From NCBI GenBank assembly GCA_965267535.1, contig OZ254082.1:1736001-1800000 (forward strand): a stretch of 64,000 nucleotides of DNA, read 5' to 3'. Below are positions 8,006 through 16,239 of the stretch, piece by piece. The position numbers and the translations under genes were made by a program. Source of the stretch: CAXBNB01 sp965267535 (GTDB lineage Bacteria; Bacteroidota; Bacteroidia; Cytophagales; Cyclobacteriaceae). Every line of letters starts with the position of its first letter. Position 1 is the stretch's first letter. The notes under the pieces were generated by a model. That model was given only the letters and a program-made list of their open reading frames with translations, had not been told where the DNA came from and ran no database searches.

Positions 8006-8382
8006 ATGAATCCGGAAGTCAATAAACAAAACGCAGTAGCATTTTATCAGATGGCCTATCAGGGCAATCCGCGTGAAGCCATAAGCAGGTATGTGGGCAG
8101 TGAATACATACAGCACAATCCTCACGTAGCAGATGGTAAGCAGGGGTTTATCGACTATTTTGAGCGTATGCACAGCGAATACCCCAACAAATCGATACAG
8201 TTTGTGCGCAGCATAGCCGAGGGTGATTTGGTGGCACTCACACCCATCAGGTGTGGCCGGGTAACGATCAGTACGTAACGATGGACTTTTTTCGTTTCGA
8301 TGAAAAGGGTAAAATCTGCGAACATTGGGACGCCATACAGCAGATACCTCACAAGTCTGCCAACCCCAATACCATGTACTAA
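8006..8382 (+). pseudogene. SnoaL-like/NTF2-fold protein gene with a single-base frameshift
   Basis: The first 77 codons (MNPEVNKQNAVAFYQMAY onward, with EYIQHNPHVADGKQGF) match the start of the SnoaL-like polyketide-cyclase/ketosteroid-isomerase-like family. At 8237-8238 one base appears missing: in the present frame a stop comes at 8276-8278 after a nonsense tail. Reading on from 8239 restores a typical family C-terminus (HTHQVWPGNDQYVTMDFF, then ICEHWDAIQ and a TAA at 8380-8382). The joined product would be about 125 residues, the usual length. Either the gene is newly inactivated or the assembly has a one-base error. The high conservation on both sides of the break favours a recent event or an error. 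Confidence 0.85.
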
Positions 8383-8414
8383 AAAAGAGATACAAACCTA
8401 CAAAACACAGACCA

Positions 8415-8657
8415 ATGAAGACAATGACATGCAAACAACTGGGAGGAGCTTGTGATGTGAAATTTAAGGCAGAGACATTTGAAGAAATGGCCGAAAAAAG
8501 TAAGCAGCATGGCATGCAGATGTATCAGGCAGGAGACGAGGCGCACCTGAAAGCCATGAGCGAAATGCAGGAGCGGATGAAATCACCCGATACTATGCAG
8601 GAGTGGTTCGATCGCAAGCGGCAGCAGTTTGATGCCCTGCCTCATGACCGAGATTGA
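8415..8657 (+). CDS. DUF1059-like small protein
   Basis: 80 residues from ATG 8415 (an in-frame ATG at 8424 is an alternative; the frame is open further upstream but that stretch overlaps the SnoaL-like remnant). The sequence MKTMTCKQLGGACDVKF then FEEMAEKSKQHG and a Met-rich helix (AHLKAMSEMQERMKS) resembles DUF1059 proteins, which are small, begin with CxxLGxxCxxxxxA and are of unknown role. Two Cys residues near the start could bind metal or form a disulfide. It lies 32 bases after the SnoaL-like remnant and may have been its operon partner. Confidence 0.75.
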   Translation: MKTMTCKQLGGACDVKFKAETFEEMAEKSKQHGMQMYQAGDEAHLKAMSEMQERMKSPDTMQEWFDRKRQQFDALPHDRD

Positions 8658-8824
8658 GCAAAACGAATGGTGTCAATGCCGGGAGGCAGGTGCAGTGTAT
8701 TATTTTACCTAACGGTTTTTGCAATTACCTGCCACAGATTTATTTATTTCGCTGCTATTATTTTCTATCTTTATGCAGTTTCCCGATGGCCAAAGCCCAA
8801 AGCTGTGCCGGGCGGGAAAACACA

Positions 8825-8839
8825 GGGGCTTGAATCCCC
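8825..8839 (+). promoter_or_regulatory. GGGG-N7-CCCC hairpin in the nagB leader
   Basis: A tight hairpin GGGG (8825-8828) with CCCC (8836-8839) and a seven-base loop lies 36 bases before the nagB start codon. I could not match it to a known riboswitch class; it may only affect translation. Confidence 0.3.
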
Positions 8840-8874
8840 GCATACTAAACCTGAAAACCATTAGAAGAAAAGAG

Positions 8875-10827
8875 ATGAAACAAGCAGCTGTAGCCCCGGA
8901 CAAAACCGGACGAATGAGCAAAAAGGAGTGGAGTGCACTGGAAGCCACTAAGTACGAGAAAATCCATACCGAAGTGTTCCCCAATTCGGAACACGCCTCT
9001 AAAGTAGTAGCTGACGAAATAGCAGCACTTATCCGCTACAAGGAAGGGAAAAACGAAAAATGTATTTTAGGATTGGCTACAGGGTCGTCACCGATCAAAG
9101 TGTATGCAGAGCTAATTCGCCAGCACAAAGAAGAGGGATTAAGCTTCAAAAATGTGGTGACCTTTAACCTCGACGAGTATTATGGCCTGGGAAAAGAAGC
9201 GGTACAAAGCTACAATTACTTCATGCATCATTATTTGTTTGATCATGTAGATATAGAGCCAAAAAACATACATATACCCGACGGTACCATTCCTTTTGAA
9301 GCCATATCGGATTATTGTGTGCAATACGAAGAAAAGATTGAATCTTACGGAGGGCTGGATTTCCAGTTGTTGGGGATTGGACGTACAGGACACATCGGGT
9401 TCAACGAGCCGGGTTCGAAAGAAAACTCTCTCACGCGAATCATCACCCTCGATTACCTGACCCGCGAAGACAATGCCTATACTTTCGATAGTATGAATGA
9501 AGTGCCTCGAAAAGCCATTACCATGGGGGTAGGCACTATCCTGAAAGCCAAGCGCATCATAGTGCTGGCCTGGGGGCCAAAGAAAGCAGAAATAGTAGCT
9601 AAAACAGTAGAGGGTGAAGTGTCTTCGGATGTGCCGGCTACATTTTTGCAGCAGCACGGAGACGTATCCTTTGTCATGGATGAGTATGCTGCAGAGTCTC
9701 TCACACGCTATAGTACTCCGTGGTTGGTAGGCGATTGCCAGTGGACAGAAGAGTTGGGGCGTAAAGCAGTAGTATGGCTGAGCCAGAAACTACAAAAGCC
9801 TATATTGAAGCTTACAGACAGAGATTACAACGACAATGGCATGTCCGAACTGCTGGGAGAAGGAGGAGCTTACGATGTAAACATCAACCTCTTTAACCAC
9901 TTTCAGCATACCATTACAGGCTGGCCGGGAGGCAAGCCCAATGCTGACGATAGCCAGCGCCCTGAGAGAGCTCTGCCGGCTAAAAAGCGAGTCATTCTCT
10001 TCAGCCCTCACCCCGATGACGATGTGATATCCATGGGGGGTACATTCTTGCGCCTGGTAGAGCAGGGGCATGAGGTACATGTAGCATATCAGACATCTGG
10101 CAATATCGCAGTAGCCGATCACGAGGCGCTGCGTTTTACGGAATTTGCCAAGGAACTCTACGAATACATCAGCGGAGAAACAGCCGATGCGAAGCTTTTC
10201 GAAAAAGTATTGAAAGATGTACGCAACAACAATGGTGAAGTAGCTCCGCTCAATGTGCGCAAGGTGAAAGGTCTGATCCGAAGAGGAGAAGCCATTAGCG
10301 CTTGCCGCTACTACGGCCTGCCCGACACCCACGTACATTACCTCGATTTGCCGTTTTACGAAACAGGGAAAATAGAGAAATCGCCGTTAGGTGCCGAGGA
10401 TGTGAAAATTGTGCGCGATTTGATCGAAGAAGTACAACCCCATCAGATATATGCTGCCGGCGATCTGGCCGATCCACACGGCACTCACGAGGTATGCCTC
10501 AATGCCATCTTCAAAGCTATAGATGAAATCAAGTCTAAGAAGTTTATGAAAGATTGCTGGGTGTGGCTCTACAGAGGAGCATGGCATGAGTATCCGTTAG
10601 ATGAAATAGAAATGGCTGTACCGATCAGCCCGGAAGAACTCATGCGAAAACGTCAGGCAATATTCCGTCACCAGTCTCAAAAAGACGGTGTGGTATTTCA
10701 GGGAGAAGATAGTCGGGAATTTTGGCAGAGAGCCGAAGACAGAAACAGAGCTACAGCCCGTATGTACGACGGAATAGGTCTCCCTGAGTATGAGGCCATT
10801 GAGGCCTTCAAACGCTACCGCTTTTAG
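8875..10827 (+). CDS. nagB: Glucosamine-6-phosphate deaminase fused to a PIG-L/LmbE deacetylase-like domain
   Basis: 650 residues from ATG 8875, preceded by a purine-rich AAGAAAAGAG. The frame is open upstream but that part has no homologous look. Residues about 25-300 are the NagB deaminase: ILGLATGSSPIKVY, TFNLDEYYGL with the catalytic Asp, and GIGRTGHIGFNEPGS with the active-site His. After a linker, residues about 370-640 carry FSPHPDDDVISMGGT, the zinc-binding HPDD motif of PIG-L/LmbE deacetylases, and DPHGTHE. The deaminase converts glucosamine-6-phosphate to fructose-6-phosphate and ammonia; the second domain could remove the N-acetyl group. This long form is common in Bacteroidota. 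Symporter and ROK kinase follow, indicating N-acetylglucosamine use. Confidence 0.95.
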   Translation: MKQAAVAPDKTGRMSKKEWSALEATKYEKIHTEVFPNSEHASKVVADEIAALIRYKEGKNEKCILGLATGSSPIKVYAELIRQHKEEGLSFKNVVTFNLDEYYGLGKEAVQSYNYFMHHYLFDHVDIEPKNIHIPDGTIPFEAISDYCVQYEEKIESYGGLDFQLLGIGRTGHIGFNEPGSKENSLTRIITLDYLTREDNAYTFDSMNEVPRKAITMGVGTILKAKRIIVLAWGPKKAEIVAKTVEGEVSSDVPATFLQQHGDVSFVMDEYAAESLTRYSTPWLVGDCQWTEELGRKAVVWLSQKLQKPILKLTDRDYNDNGMSELLGEGGAYDVNINLFNHFQHTITGWPGGKPNADDSQRPERALPAKKRVILFSPHPDDDVISMGGTFLRLVEQGHEVHVAYQTSGNIAVADHEALRFTEFAKELYEYISGETADAKLFEKVLKDVRNNNGEVAPLNVRKVKGLIRRGEAISACRYYGLPDTHVHYLDLPFYETGKIEKSPLGAEDVKIVRDLIEEVQPHQIYAAGDLADPHGTHEVCLNAIFKAIDEIKSKKFMKDCWVWLYRGAWHEYPLDEIEMAVPISPEELMRKRQAIFRHQSQKDGVVFQGEDSREFWQRAEDRNRATARMYDGIGLPEYEAIEAFKRYRF

Positions 10828-10842
10828 TGAAATTTTCAGAAA

Positions 10843-10864
10843 GGCATTTTCAGGAAAAAATGCC
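10843..10864 (+). terminator. Hairpin after nagB
   Basis: GGCATTTT (10843-10850) pairs with AAAATGCC (10857-10864) around a six-base loop, 15 bases after the nagB stop. No T run follows, so it may be an attenuating or processing hairpin between nagB and the symporter gene. Confidence 0.35.
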
Positions 10865-10998
10865 ATAAAATGCAGTGTTGACGTGAACATTACGAAAATA
10901 AGTAGTGTCGGCACTGTATTTTTATATATCTTTCGGCTCTTTTTGAGAAAAGGAAGATTTAAAAAGTAGAACAATTGACAAACTAAAATCTAAACTAC

Positions 10999-12804
10999 AT
11001 GTTATTACAAACTATCGACTGGGCTATAATAGGAGTCTTTTTCGTGATTGTACTGGGTATAGGCTGGGTCGCCTCCAGAACGGCCGGTGAAAGCTCCGAA
11101 GAGTTTTTTCTAGGAGGACGAGGTATGCCATGGTGGCTGCTGGGTATTTCTATGGTAGCCTGTACGTTTTCTGCCGATACTCCCAACCTGGTAACAGGCT
11201 TTGTGAGAGAAAACGGTGTGTCCAAAAACTGGGCATGGTGGGCATTTCTTATCACAGGTATGGTGACGGTGTTTATCTATGCCAAGCTTTGGCGAAAATC
11301 TAAAGTAAAAACAGATCTGGAATTTTATGAAATCCGATACGGCGGTAAGCTGGCCGGTTTTTTACGGGGTTTCAGGTCTTTGTATCTGGGTATATTTTTC
11401 AACTGCCTTATTATGGGTACTGTGACACTCGCTGCTATTAAGATAGGCGGTGTAATGCTCGGACTAGAACCTTGGGTAGTCGTAGTAGGTGCTTCTATAG
11501 TGGTAGTAATATATGCAGCTTTAGGAGGTATCAAGGGAGTGGTTTGGGCCGACTTCTTTCAGTACGGTATAGCCATGTTTGGAGCTGTGTATGCTGCCTA
11601 TGTAGCGGTAAGTCAGCCCGAAATCGGCAGTCTTAAAAACCTGATAGCACACCCCGACATACAGGATAAGCTGGGGGCATTGCCCGATTTTTCAGATCCG
11701 TCTGTTTGGATTCCCTTGTTGGTACTGCCGGTAGCGGTACAGTGGTGGGCCGTATGGTATCCGGGAGCAGAGCCCGGTGGTGGAGGTTACATCGCTCAGC
11801 GTATGCTTTCGGCCAAAGACGAAAAAAACGCCGTAGGAGCTACTCTTCTTTTCAATTTTGCTCACTACGCATTGCGCCCCTGGCCATGGATCATAGTGGC
11901 ATTGGCATCTATCGTATTGTATCCGGATTTGGCATCTATCAAAGCTGAGTTTCCAAATATAGACCCGGTATATCTCAAAGACGATATAGCATACCCTGCC
12001 ATGCTTACTAAGCTGGGCACAGGCTGGTTAGGATTGGTAGTGGCATCTATCATTGCAGCATATATGTCTACCATAGGTACCCACCTCAACTGGGGGTCTT
12101 CTTATGTGGTAAATGATTTTTACAAGCGATTTATGAAGCCGGACGCTACTGAAAAAGAAATGGTAGCTATGGGTAGAATCACAACTGTCATATTGATGAT
12201 ACTGGCAGGTACGCTGGCTCTTACAGTGCTGGATAACGCAACAGACGCATTCAATATCCTGCTGCTTTCAGGAGCAGGTTCTGGAGCTGTATACATGCTT
12301 CGCTGGTTCTGGTGGAGAATCAACGCCCTTACGGAAATAGTGGCCATGGTAGTGGCTACCGTCATGGCTGTGGTGCTGGTACTTTTTGTAGAAGACGCCA
12401 GCCTGGCTACAGCTATTTTCGACGGCTTCACTATGAAACTGCTCATCACCATAGCAGTGGTAACTGTAGCATGGTTGATTACCACACTATCTACAGAGCC
12501 GGAAGACAAGCAGGTACTTAGAAGCTTTTATAAACTGACTAAACCGGGAGGTCCGGGCTGGAAAAAAGTAGTAGAAGATGCCAAAGCTGACGGAGAGCCT
12601 TGCGACGATGGTCAGGGAGCTACCTGGCAAATGCCTAAGCAAATACTGCTGGTATTTATAGGCTGTTTGGCTATTTATTCCTCACTGTTTGGTATCGGAG
12701 GTTTTGTGTATGGAAATATGATGCAGGGGATAATCTTCCTCGTGGTAGCAGTATTGAGTACAGCCAGTCTTTTCAAGATTCTTTCCAAGCTTGATCTGGA
12801 TTAA
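10999..12804 (+). CDS. Sodium:solute symporter (SSS/SLC5 family), probable amino-sugar importer
   Basis: 601 residues with about 13 hydrophobic segments. It starts near the membrane (MLLQTIDWAIIGVFFVIVL) and contains the SSS-type segments SSEEFFLGGRGMPWWLLGIS, ACTFSADTPNLVTGFV and AAYMSTIGTHLNWGSSYVV. A soluble stretch at about residues 495-545 precedes the last two helices. The family couples inward sodium flow to sugar, amino-acid or vitamin uptake in the inner membrane. Placement between nagB and a ROK sugar kinase makes N-acetylglucosamine or a related hexosamine the likely substrate. A strong terminator closes the unit before the kinase gene. Confidence 0.92.
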   Translation: MLLQTIDWAIIGVFFVIVLGIGWVASRTAGESSEEFFLGGRGMPWWLLGISMVACTFSADTPNLVTGFVRENGVSKNWAWWAFLITGMVTVFIYAKLWRKSKVKTDLEFYEIRYGGKLAGFLRGFRSLYLGIFFNCLIMGTVTLAAIKIGGVMLGLEPWVVVVGASIVVVIYAALGGIKGVVWADFFQYGIAMFGAVYAAYVAVSQPEIGSLKNLIAHPDIQDKLGALPDFSDPSVWIPLLVLPVAVQWWAVWYPGAEPGGGGYIAQRMLSAKDEKNAVGATLLFNFAHYALRPWPWIIVALASIVLYPDLASIKAEFPNIDPVYLKDDIAYPAMLTKLGTGWLGLVVASIIAAYMSTIGTHLNWGSSYVVNDFYKRFMKPDATEKEMVAMGRITTVILMILAGTLALTVLDNATDAFNILLLSGAGSGAVYMLRWFWWRINALTEIVAMVVATVMAVVLVLFVEDASLATAIFDGFTMKLLITIAVVTVAWLITTLSTEPEDKQVLRSFYKLTKPGGPGWKKVVEDAKADGEPCDDGQGATWQMPKQILLVFIGCLAIYSSLFGIGGFVYGNMMQGIIFLVVAVLSTASLFKILSKLDLD

Positions 12805-12840
12805 ATAAAACAGGCATATTGCCAAATTGAAAATAGATTT

Positions 12841-12884
12841 ATAAAACCCCAAATGAATTAAATAGGATTCATTTGGGGTTTTAT
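12841..12884. terminator. Bidirectional-looking intrinsic terminator
   Basis: Perfect 18-bp arms ATAAAACCCCAAATGAAT and ATTCATTTGGGGTTTTAT with an eight-base loop, 37 bases after the symporter stop. A-rich left and T-rich right flanks make it functional in either direction. Confidence 0.9.
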
Positions 12885-12990
12885 CGTTCAGGTCTCGTTG
12901 GTGTTTTTTACTTTTGAGGCCGAATTAACAAAAAATAAAACCTGAAACGACCGGCTGGCAGGCTGAGGTCGCACTGAATTCTACAGAAAG

Positions 12991-13965
12991 ATGCAAAAAG
13001 TAACCATAGGAATAGACATAGGAGGTACAGGTACAAAGTTTGGTTTGGTAGACATGGACGGTAGGGTCATCTTCCACAATAAGATAGACACCACTGCTTA
13101 CGATGTTTTCGACGATTATATACAAGCCCTTAGCGACAAAATAAAAGCAGAGATAGCCTCTCTGCCCGACAAATACGACGTGATAGGCATAGGTGTAGGC
13201 GCTCCCAATGGTAATTATTTTACCGGCACGGTATCTTACGCGCCTAACCTGCCCTGGGAAGGGGTGTTGCCTATAGCAGATTCCCTCACAGCACAATTTG
13301 GTGTGCCCACAGTGGTGAGCAATGATGCCAATGCTGCAGCTGTAGGAGAGCTTACATTTGGTGGAGCCAAAGGTATGAAAGACTTTATCATGGTAACGCT
13401 GGGTACCGGACTGGGAAGTGGGTTTGTATCCAACGGCCAGTTGGTGATAGGTACAGATGGTCTGGCCGGAGAGATGGGGCACATTGCTGTGAAATATGGC
13501 AGAGGACGCTCGTGCAAGTGCGGCAAGAAGGGCTGTCTCGAAACCTATGTGTCGGCCACAGGTATTAACCGTACAATATTCAAGCTGTTGGTAGATAGCC
13601 ACGAGGATAGCGAGTTTAGAGGTGTGAGTTTCAATGCCCTCACAACCAAGGAAATTTCTGCAGCAGCAGACAGAGGAGATTCCATAGCCATAGAGGCGTT
13701 TCGCTATACCGGTAAAGTATTGGGTGCTAAGCTGGCCGATATGGTTACAATTTTCAACCCGGAAGCTATCTTTTTGTTTGGAGGTTTGTCACAGGCAGGC
13801 GATCATATATTTAGACCTACGATCAAGTATATGGAAAAAAACCTGATGAAGATTTATCAAAACAAAGTGAAAGTATTGCCTTCAGAGTTGGGTAGTCAGG
13901 GTGCGCCGATTATAGGAGCTGCCAGTCTGGTATGGGACAAAGTAAAGGTGAATGAAATGGCCTGA
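12991..13965 (+). CDS. ROK-family sugar kinase (glucokinase or N-acetylglucosamine kinase)
   Basis: 324 residues. The ATP-binding start GIDIGGTGTKFGLVD (residues about 7-21), the sugar-binding VSNDANAAAVGE, the TLGTGLGSG phosphate loop, the GEMGH segment, and the zinc site CKCGKKGCLE define a ROK kinase rather than a ROK repressor; there is no N-terminal helix-turn-helix. It phosphorylates glucose or N-acetylhexosamines at the 6-position. With nagB and a symporter upstream it fits phosphorylation of imported amino sugar, though glucokinase cannot be excluded from sequence alone. Confidence 0.94.
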   Translation: MQKVTIGIDIGGTGTKFGLVDMDGRVIFHNKIDTTAYDVFDDYIQALSDKIKAEIASLPDKYDVIGIGVGAPNGNYFTGTVSYAPNLPWEGVLPIADSLTAQFGVPTVVSNDANAAAVGELTFGGAKGMKDFIMVTLGTGLGSGFVSNGQLVIGTDGLAGEMGHIAVKYGRGRSCKCGKKGCLETYVSATGINRTIFKLLVDSHEDSEFRGVSFNALTTKEISAAADRGDSIAIEAFRYTGKVLGAKLADMVTIFNPEAIFLFGGLSQAGDHIFRPTIKYMEKNLMKIYQNKVKVLPSELGSQGAPIIGAASLVWDKVKVNEMA

Positions 13966-14265
13966 CAAATCCGAACAGGATAGGGGAGTAGTTGGGCAGT
14001 AGTGCCTTGTGTCCGGGGGCGCATTTATAGTTCACTTTGCCAGTCAGAACAGTATAGACAGTAAAAAAACAACCTCGGCATTTATTTTTCAGACTATTGT
14101 AATTTGTGCCCTTTAGAGGAGTTATACCCTGAAAGAGTGCTTTAATGAGCTGTTTTTCAGTTGACTGCAATGTGTACGAATAAGACCCTTCACCCAAAAA
14201 AGCTAATTATTTAGCTATATTTAGCGCACATTTTATGATAATTGCGGGCTTGAATGAAAGGGTGA
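13966..14265. promoter_or_regulatory. Upstream region of the ECF operon with palindrome AGCTAA-N4-TTAGCT
   Basis: The palindrome at 14201-14216 directly abuts TATATTTA (14217-14224), a near match to the TAnnTTTG box, 42 bases before the sigma-factor start. A regulator bound here would overlap the promoter. The rest of this 300-base spacer shows no gene. Confidence 0.4.
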
Positions 14266-14865
14266 ATGAATTCGGAAGAAAGGGAAATAGTATCGACTTT
14301 GCGATCCGGAAGTATAAAGTCTTTTCGGAAGTTGTTTTACAACTACCATAAGAAGATATACAATATTTCCCGCAATATGGGTATGTACCACGAAGACGCA
14401 GAGGGCATAGTTCAGGATGTGTTTCTGAATGTGTGGGAAAACCGGGCCAAACTAGACGAAAACCTTTCCATTAATGCTTTTCTGATTACCATCACCAAAA
14501 GGCTGGTATTTAAAAAAATACGCCGAAAAGTATACGACATATCTCATCAGGACTATGTGAACGACAGACAGGAGGGCATAGTCAACACCACGGAAGACAT
14601 CATCTTATACGAAGACATAAAAAAATATGCCGAGCAGGGGATAGAGCAATTGCCCCCTGTACGTAAGCAGGTTTTTCTCCTCAGCAAGCAACAAGGCCTG
14701 AGCAATGATGAAATAGCCGAAAAGCTAAACATGTCTAAGCGCACAGTAGAAAACAACCTCTACAGGGCTACCAAGTCCATTAGAGAATACATGAAAAAAG
14801 AGGGAATCAATATTGGACTTTCCACCTTGCTGCTGGCTGTAAACTGGCAGGCCTATATGCTATAG
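14266..14865 (+). CDS. ECF RNA polymerase sigma factor of a Sus-type locus
   Basis: 199 residues. Region 2 is visible as FRKLFYNYHKKIYNISRNMG...DAEGIVQDVFLNVWENR and region 4 as LPPVRKQVFLLSKQQGLSNDEIAEKLNMSKRTVENNLYRA. This is the Bacteroidota polysaccharide-locus ECF type. It is followed by a FecR anti-sigma gene and a SusC gene that carries an N-terminal STN signalling domain, so a trans-envelope signal (glycan at SusC, then FecR, then sigma) is expected to switch on the locus. The short C-terminal hydrophobic tail after region 4 (IGLSTLLLAVNWQAYML) is common in this group. Confidence 0.94.
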   Translation: MNSEEREIVSTLRSGSIKSFRKLFYNYHKKIYNISRNMGMYHEDAEGIVQDVFLNVWENRAKLDENLSINAFLITITKRLVFKKIRRKVYDISHQDYVNDRQEGIVNTTEDIILYEDIKKYAEQGIEQLPPVRKQVFLLSKQQGLSNDEIAEKLNMSKRTVENNLYRATKSIREYMKKEGINIGLSTLLLAVNWQAYML

Positions 14866-15028
14866 AGCACACGGCATAGAAGCGGTATGTGCGAGGTATT
14901 CCGGTAGGTATTTTATGTCCAAAAAAATAAAATATTTTTTTTTTAGAGTAGAGTGAGTAAATCAATTGCCTTGTGGCAATAGGTATATGAACACAGCTGT
15001 AGATCAGCAAACTCATAACATACCAACA

Positions 15029-16078
15029 ATGAAAATGAATATGGATATGCTTCAAAAAATACTGCAAGGCACCTACACCGAAGAGGATGCCAGGCGTATT
15101 TTGGAATGGAGCAGGTCGAAAAATGCCGAAGATGATTTGGAGCACATTTTTGATAGTGTGGCCAAAGGAGAAAAAGGAAAAGATTTTTCTGAAGAAATCA
15201 ATTCCAAGCTGTTGCTGGAAAAAATAGAAGCAGAGATAGTGCAGAGTTTTAAAGATGAAGAACCGACCACAGCCTCTGTAGCCTCAGGGCGCACGGTAAA
15301 AATGGTGGTGCGATCAGTGCTGAAATACGCTGCAGTAGTGGTGTTGGTAGCATTTTCGGTGGTTTTTGTAATGCAGCAAATGGAGGAAGCTCCCGTGTCG
15401 GACTGGCAGGAAAAACCCTCTCCGATAATTTGGAAAAAAACCGATAAGGGGCAAAAGCTTACCGTGAAGTTAAGTGATGGATCGAAAGTAGTACTCAATT
15501 CGGGGAGTAGCATTTCTTATCCACAATATTTTACAAATGATAGCCGCGAGATCACCCTGGTGGGTGAGGCTTACTTCGAAGTAGCCAGGGACACGTTGCG
15601 ACCGTTTTCTGTCAGGGCCGGAGAGACGGTTACGACTGCCCTTGGTACTTCTTTTAACATAGACGCCTACGATACCAATGAGATCAATATCGCATTGGCT
15701 ACCGGTAAGGTAAAAGTACATACCGTAGGTCTCAAAGACAGGGTGGAAAAATACCTCACCCCTGGCCATGCGATAACCTATCAGCGCGAAAAAGCGGATT
15801 TTATAGTTAGTGAGTTTGATTACAGAAAGTATTTTTTGTGGAAAGAGGGCATCATCCATTTCAGAGATGCGTCCTTTGGCGAGATAGTAGACAAACTGGA
15901 AATGTGGTACGGGGTGGATATACAATCAGACCTAAAACCTGCCGGCATAAAGCCCTATACAGGAGAGTTTGATGATGAAAGTCTGGTCAATGTACTCAAC
16001 AGTATGTCGTATTCACTCGACTTTTACTACAAAATTGAAGATAAAAAAGTAGAAATCATGTCTAACCAAACCGAATAA
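15029..16078 (+). CDS. FecR-family transmembrane anti-sigma factor
   Basis: 349 residues from ATG 15029; ATG 14987 and TTG 14966 are in-frame alternatives. The cytoplasmic N-terminal part (MLQKILQGTYTEEDARRIL) would hold the sigma factor. A single membrane segment lies at about residues 94-113 (MVVRSVLKYAAVVVLVAFSV). The periplasmic part has FecR landmarks: KKTDKGQKLTVKLSDGSKVV, LNSGSSISYP, REITLVGEAYFEVA and TALGTSFNI. A C-terminal domain (GIIHFRDASFGEIVDKLEMW) resembles the STN-binding DUF4974. It transmits receptor occupancy from SusC to the sigma factor encoded just upstream. Confidence 0.93.
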   Translation: MKMNMDMLQKILQGTYTEEDARRILEWSRSKNAEDDLEHIFDSVAKGEKGKDFSEEINSKLLLEKIEAEIVQSFKDEEPTTASVASGRTVKMVVRSVLKYAAVVVLVAFSVVFVMQQMEEAPVSDWQEKPSPIIWKKTDKGQKLTVKLSDGSKVVLNSGSSISYPQYFTNDSREITLVGEAYFEVARDTLRPFSVRAGETVTTALGTSFNIDAYDTNEINIALATGKVKVHTVGLKDRVEKYLTPGHAITYQREKADFIVSEFDYRKYFLWKEGIIHFRDASFGEIVDKLEMWYGVDIQSDLKPAGIKPYTGEFDDESLVNVLNSMSYSLDFYYKIEDKKVEIMSNQTE

Positions 16079-16112
16079 GCCAATGATATAGTATTCAGAG
16101 AAAGAGAGAAAA

Positions 16113-16141
16113 AAAGCAATGCCGTAATACAACATTGCTTT
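16113..16141 (+). terminator. Terminator between fecR and susC
   Basis: AAAGCAATG (16113-16121) pairs with CATTGCTTT (16133-16141), followed by a T-rich stretch ending in TTTTT. It separates regulators from the SusC transcript, which then needs its own promoter. Confidence 0.7.
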
Positions 16142-16239
16142 CAATTCGTTTTTATCCACCCTCGCGCATTGGGGAATGACCGGGTGAATAAGAACATGCA
16201 GTTTTATTAAAATTTTCATTAACAAAACTTTTCAAAGAT

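Noticed and set aside
8761..8860. Cobalamin or other riboswitch in the nagB leader
   Set aside because: Only one tight hairpin is found; no conserved core of a known class could be matched.
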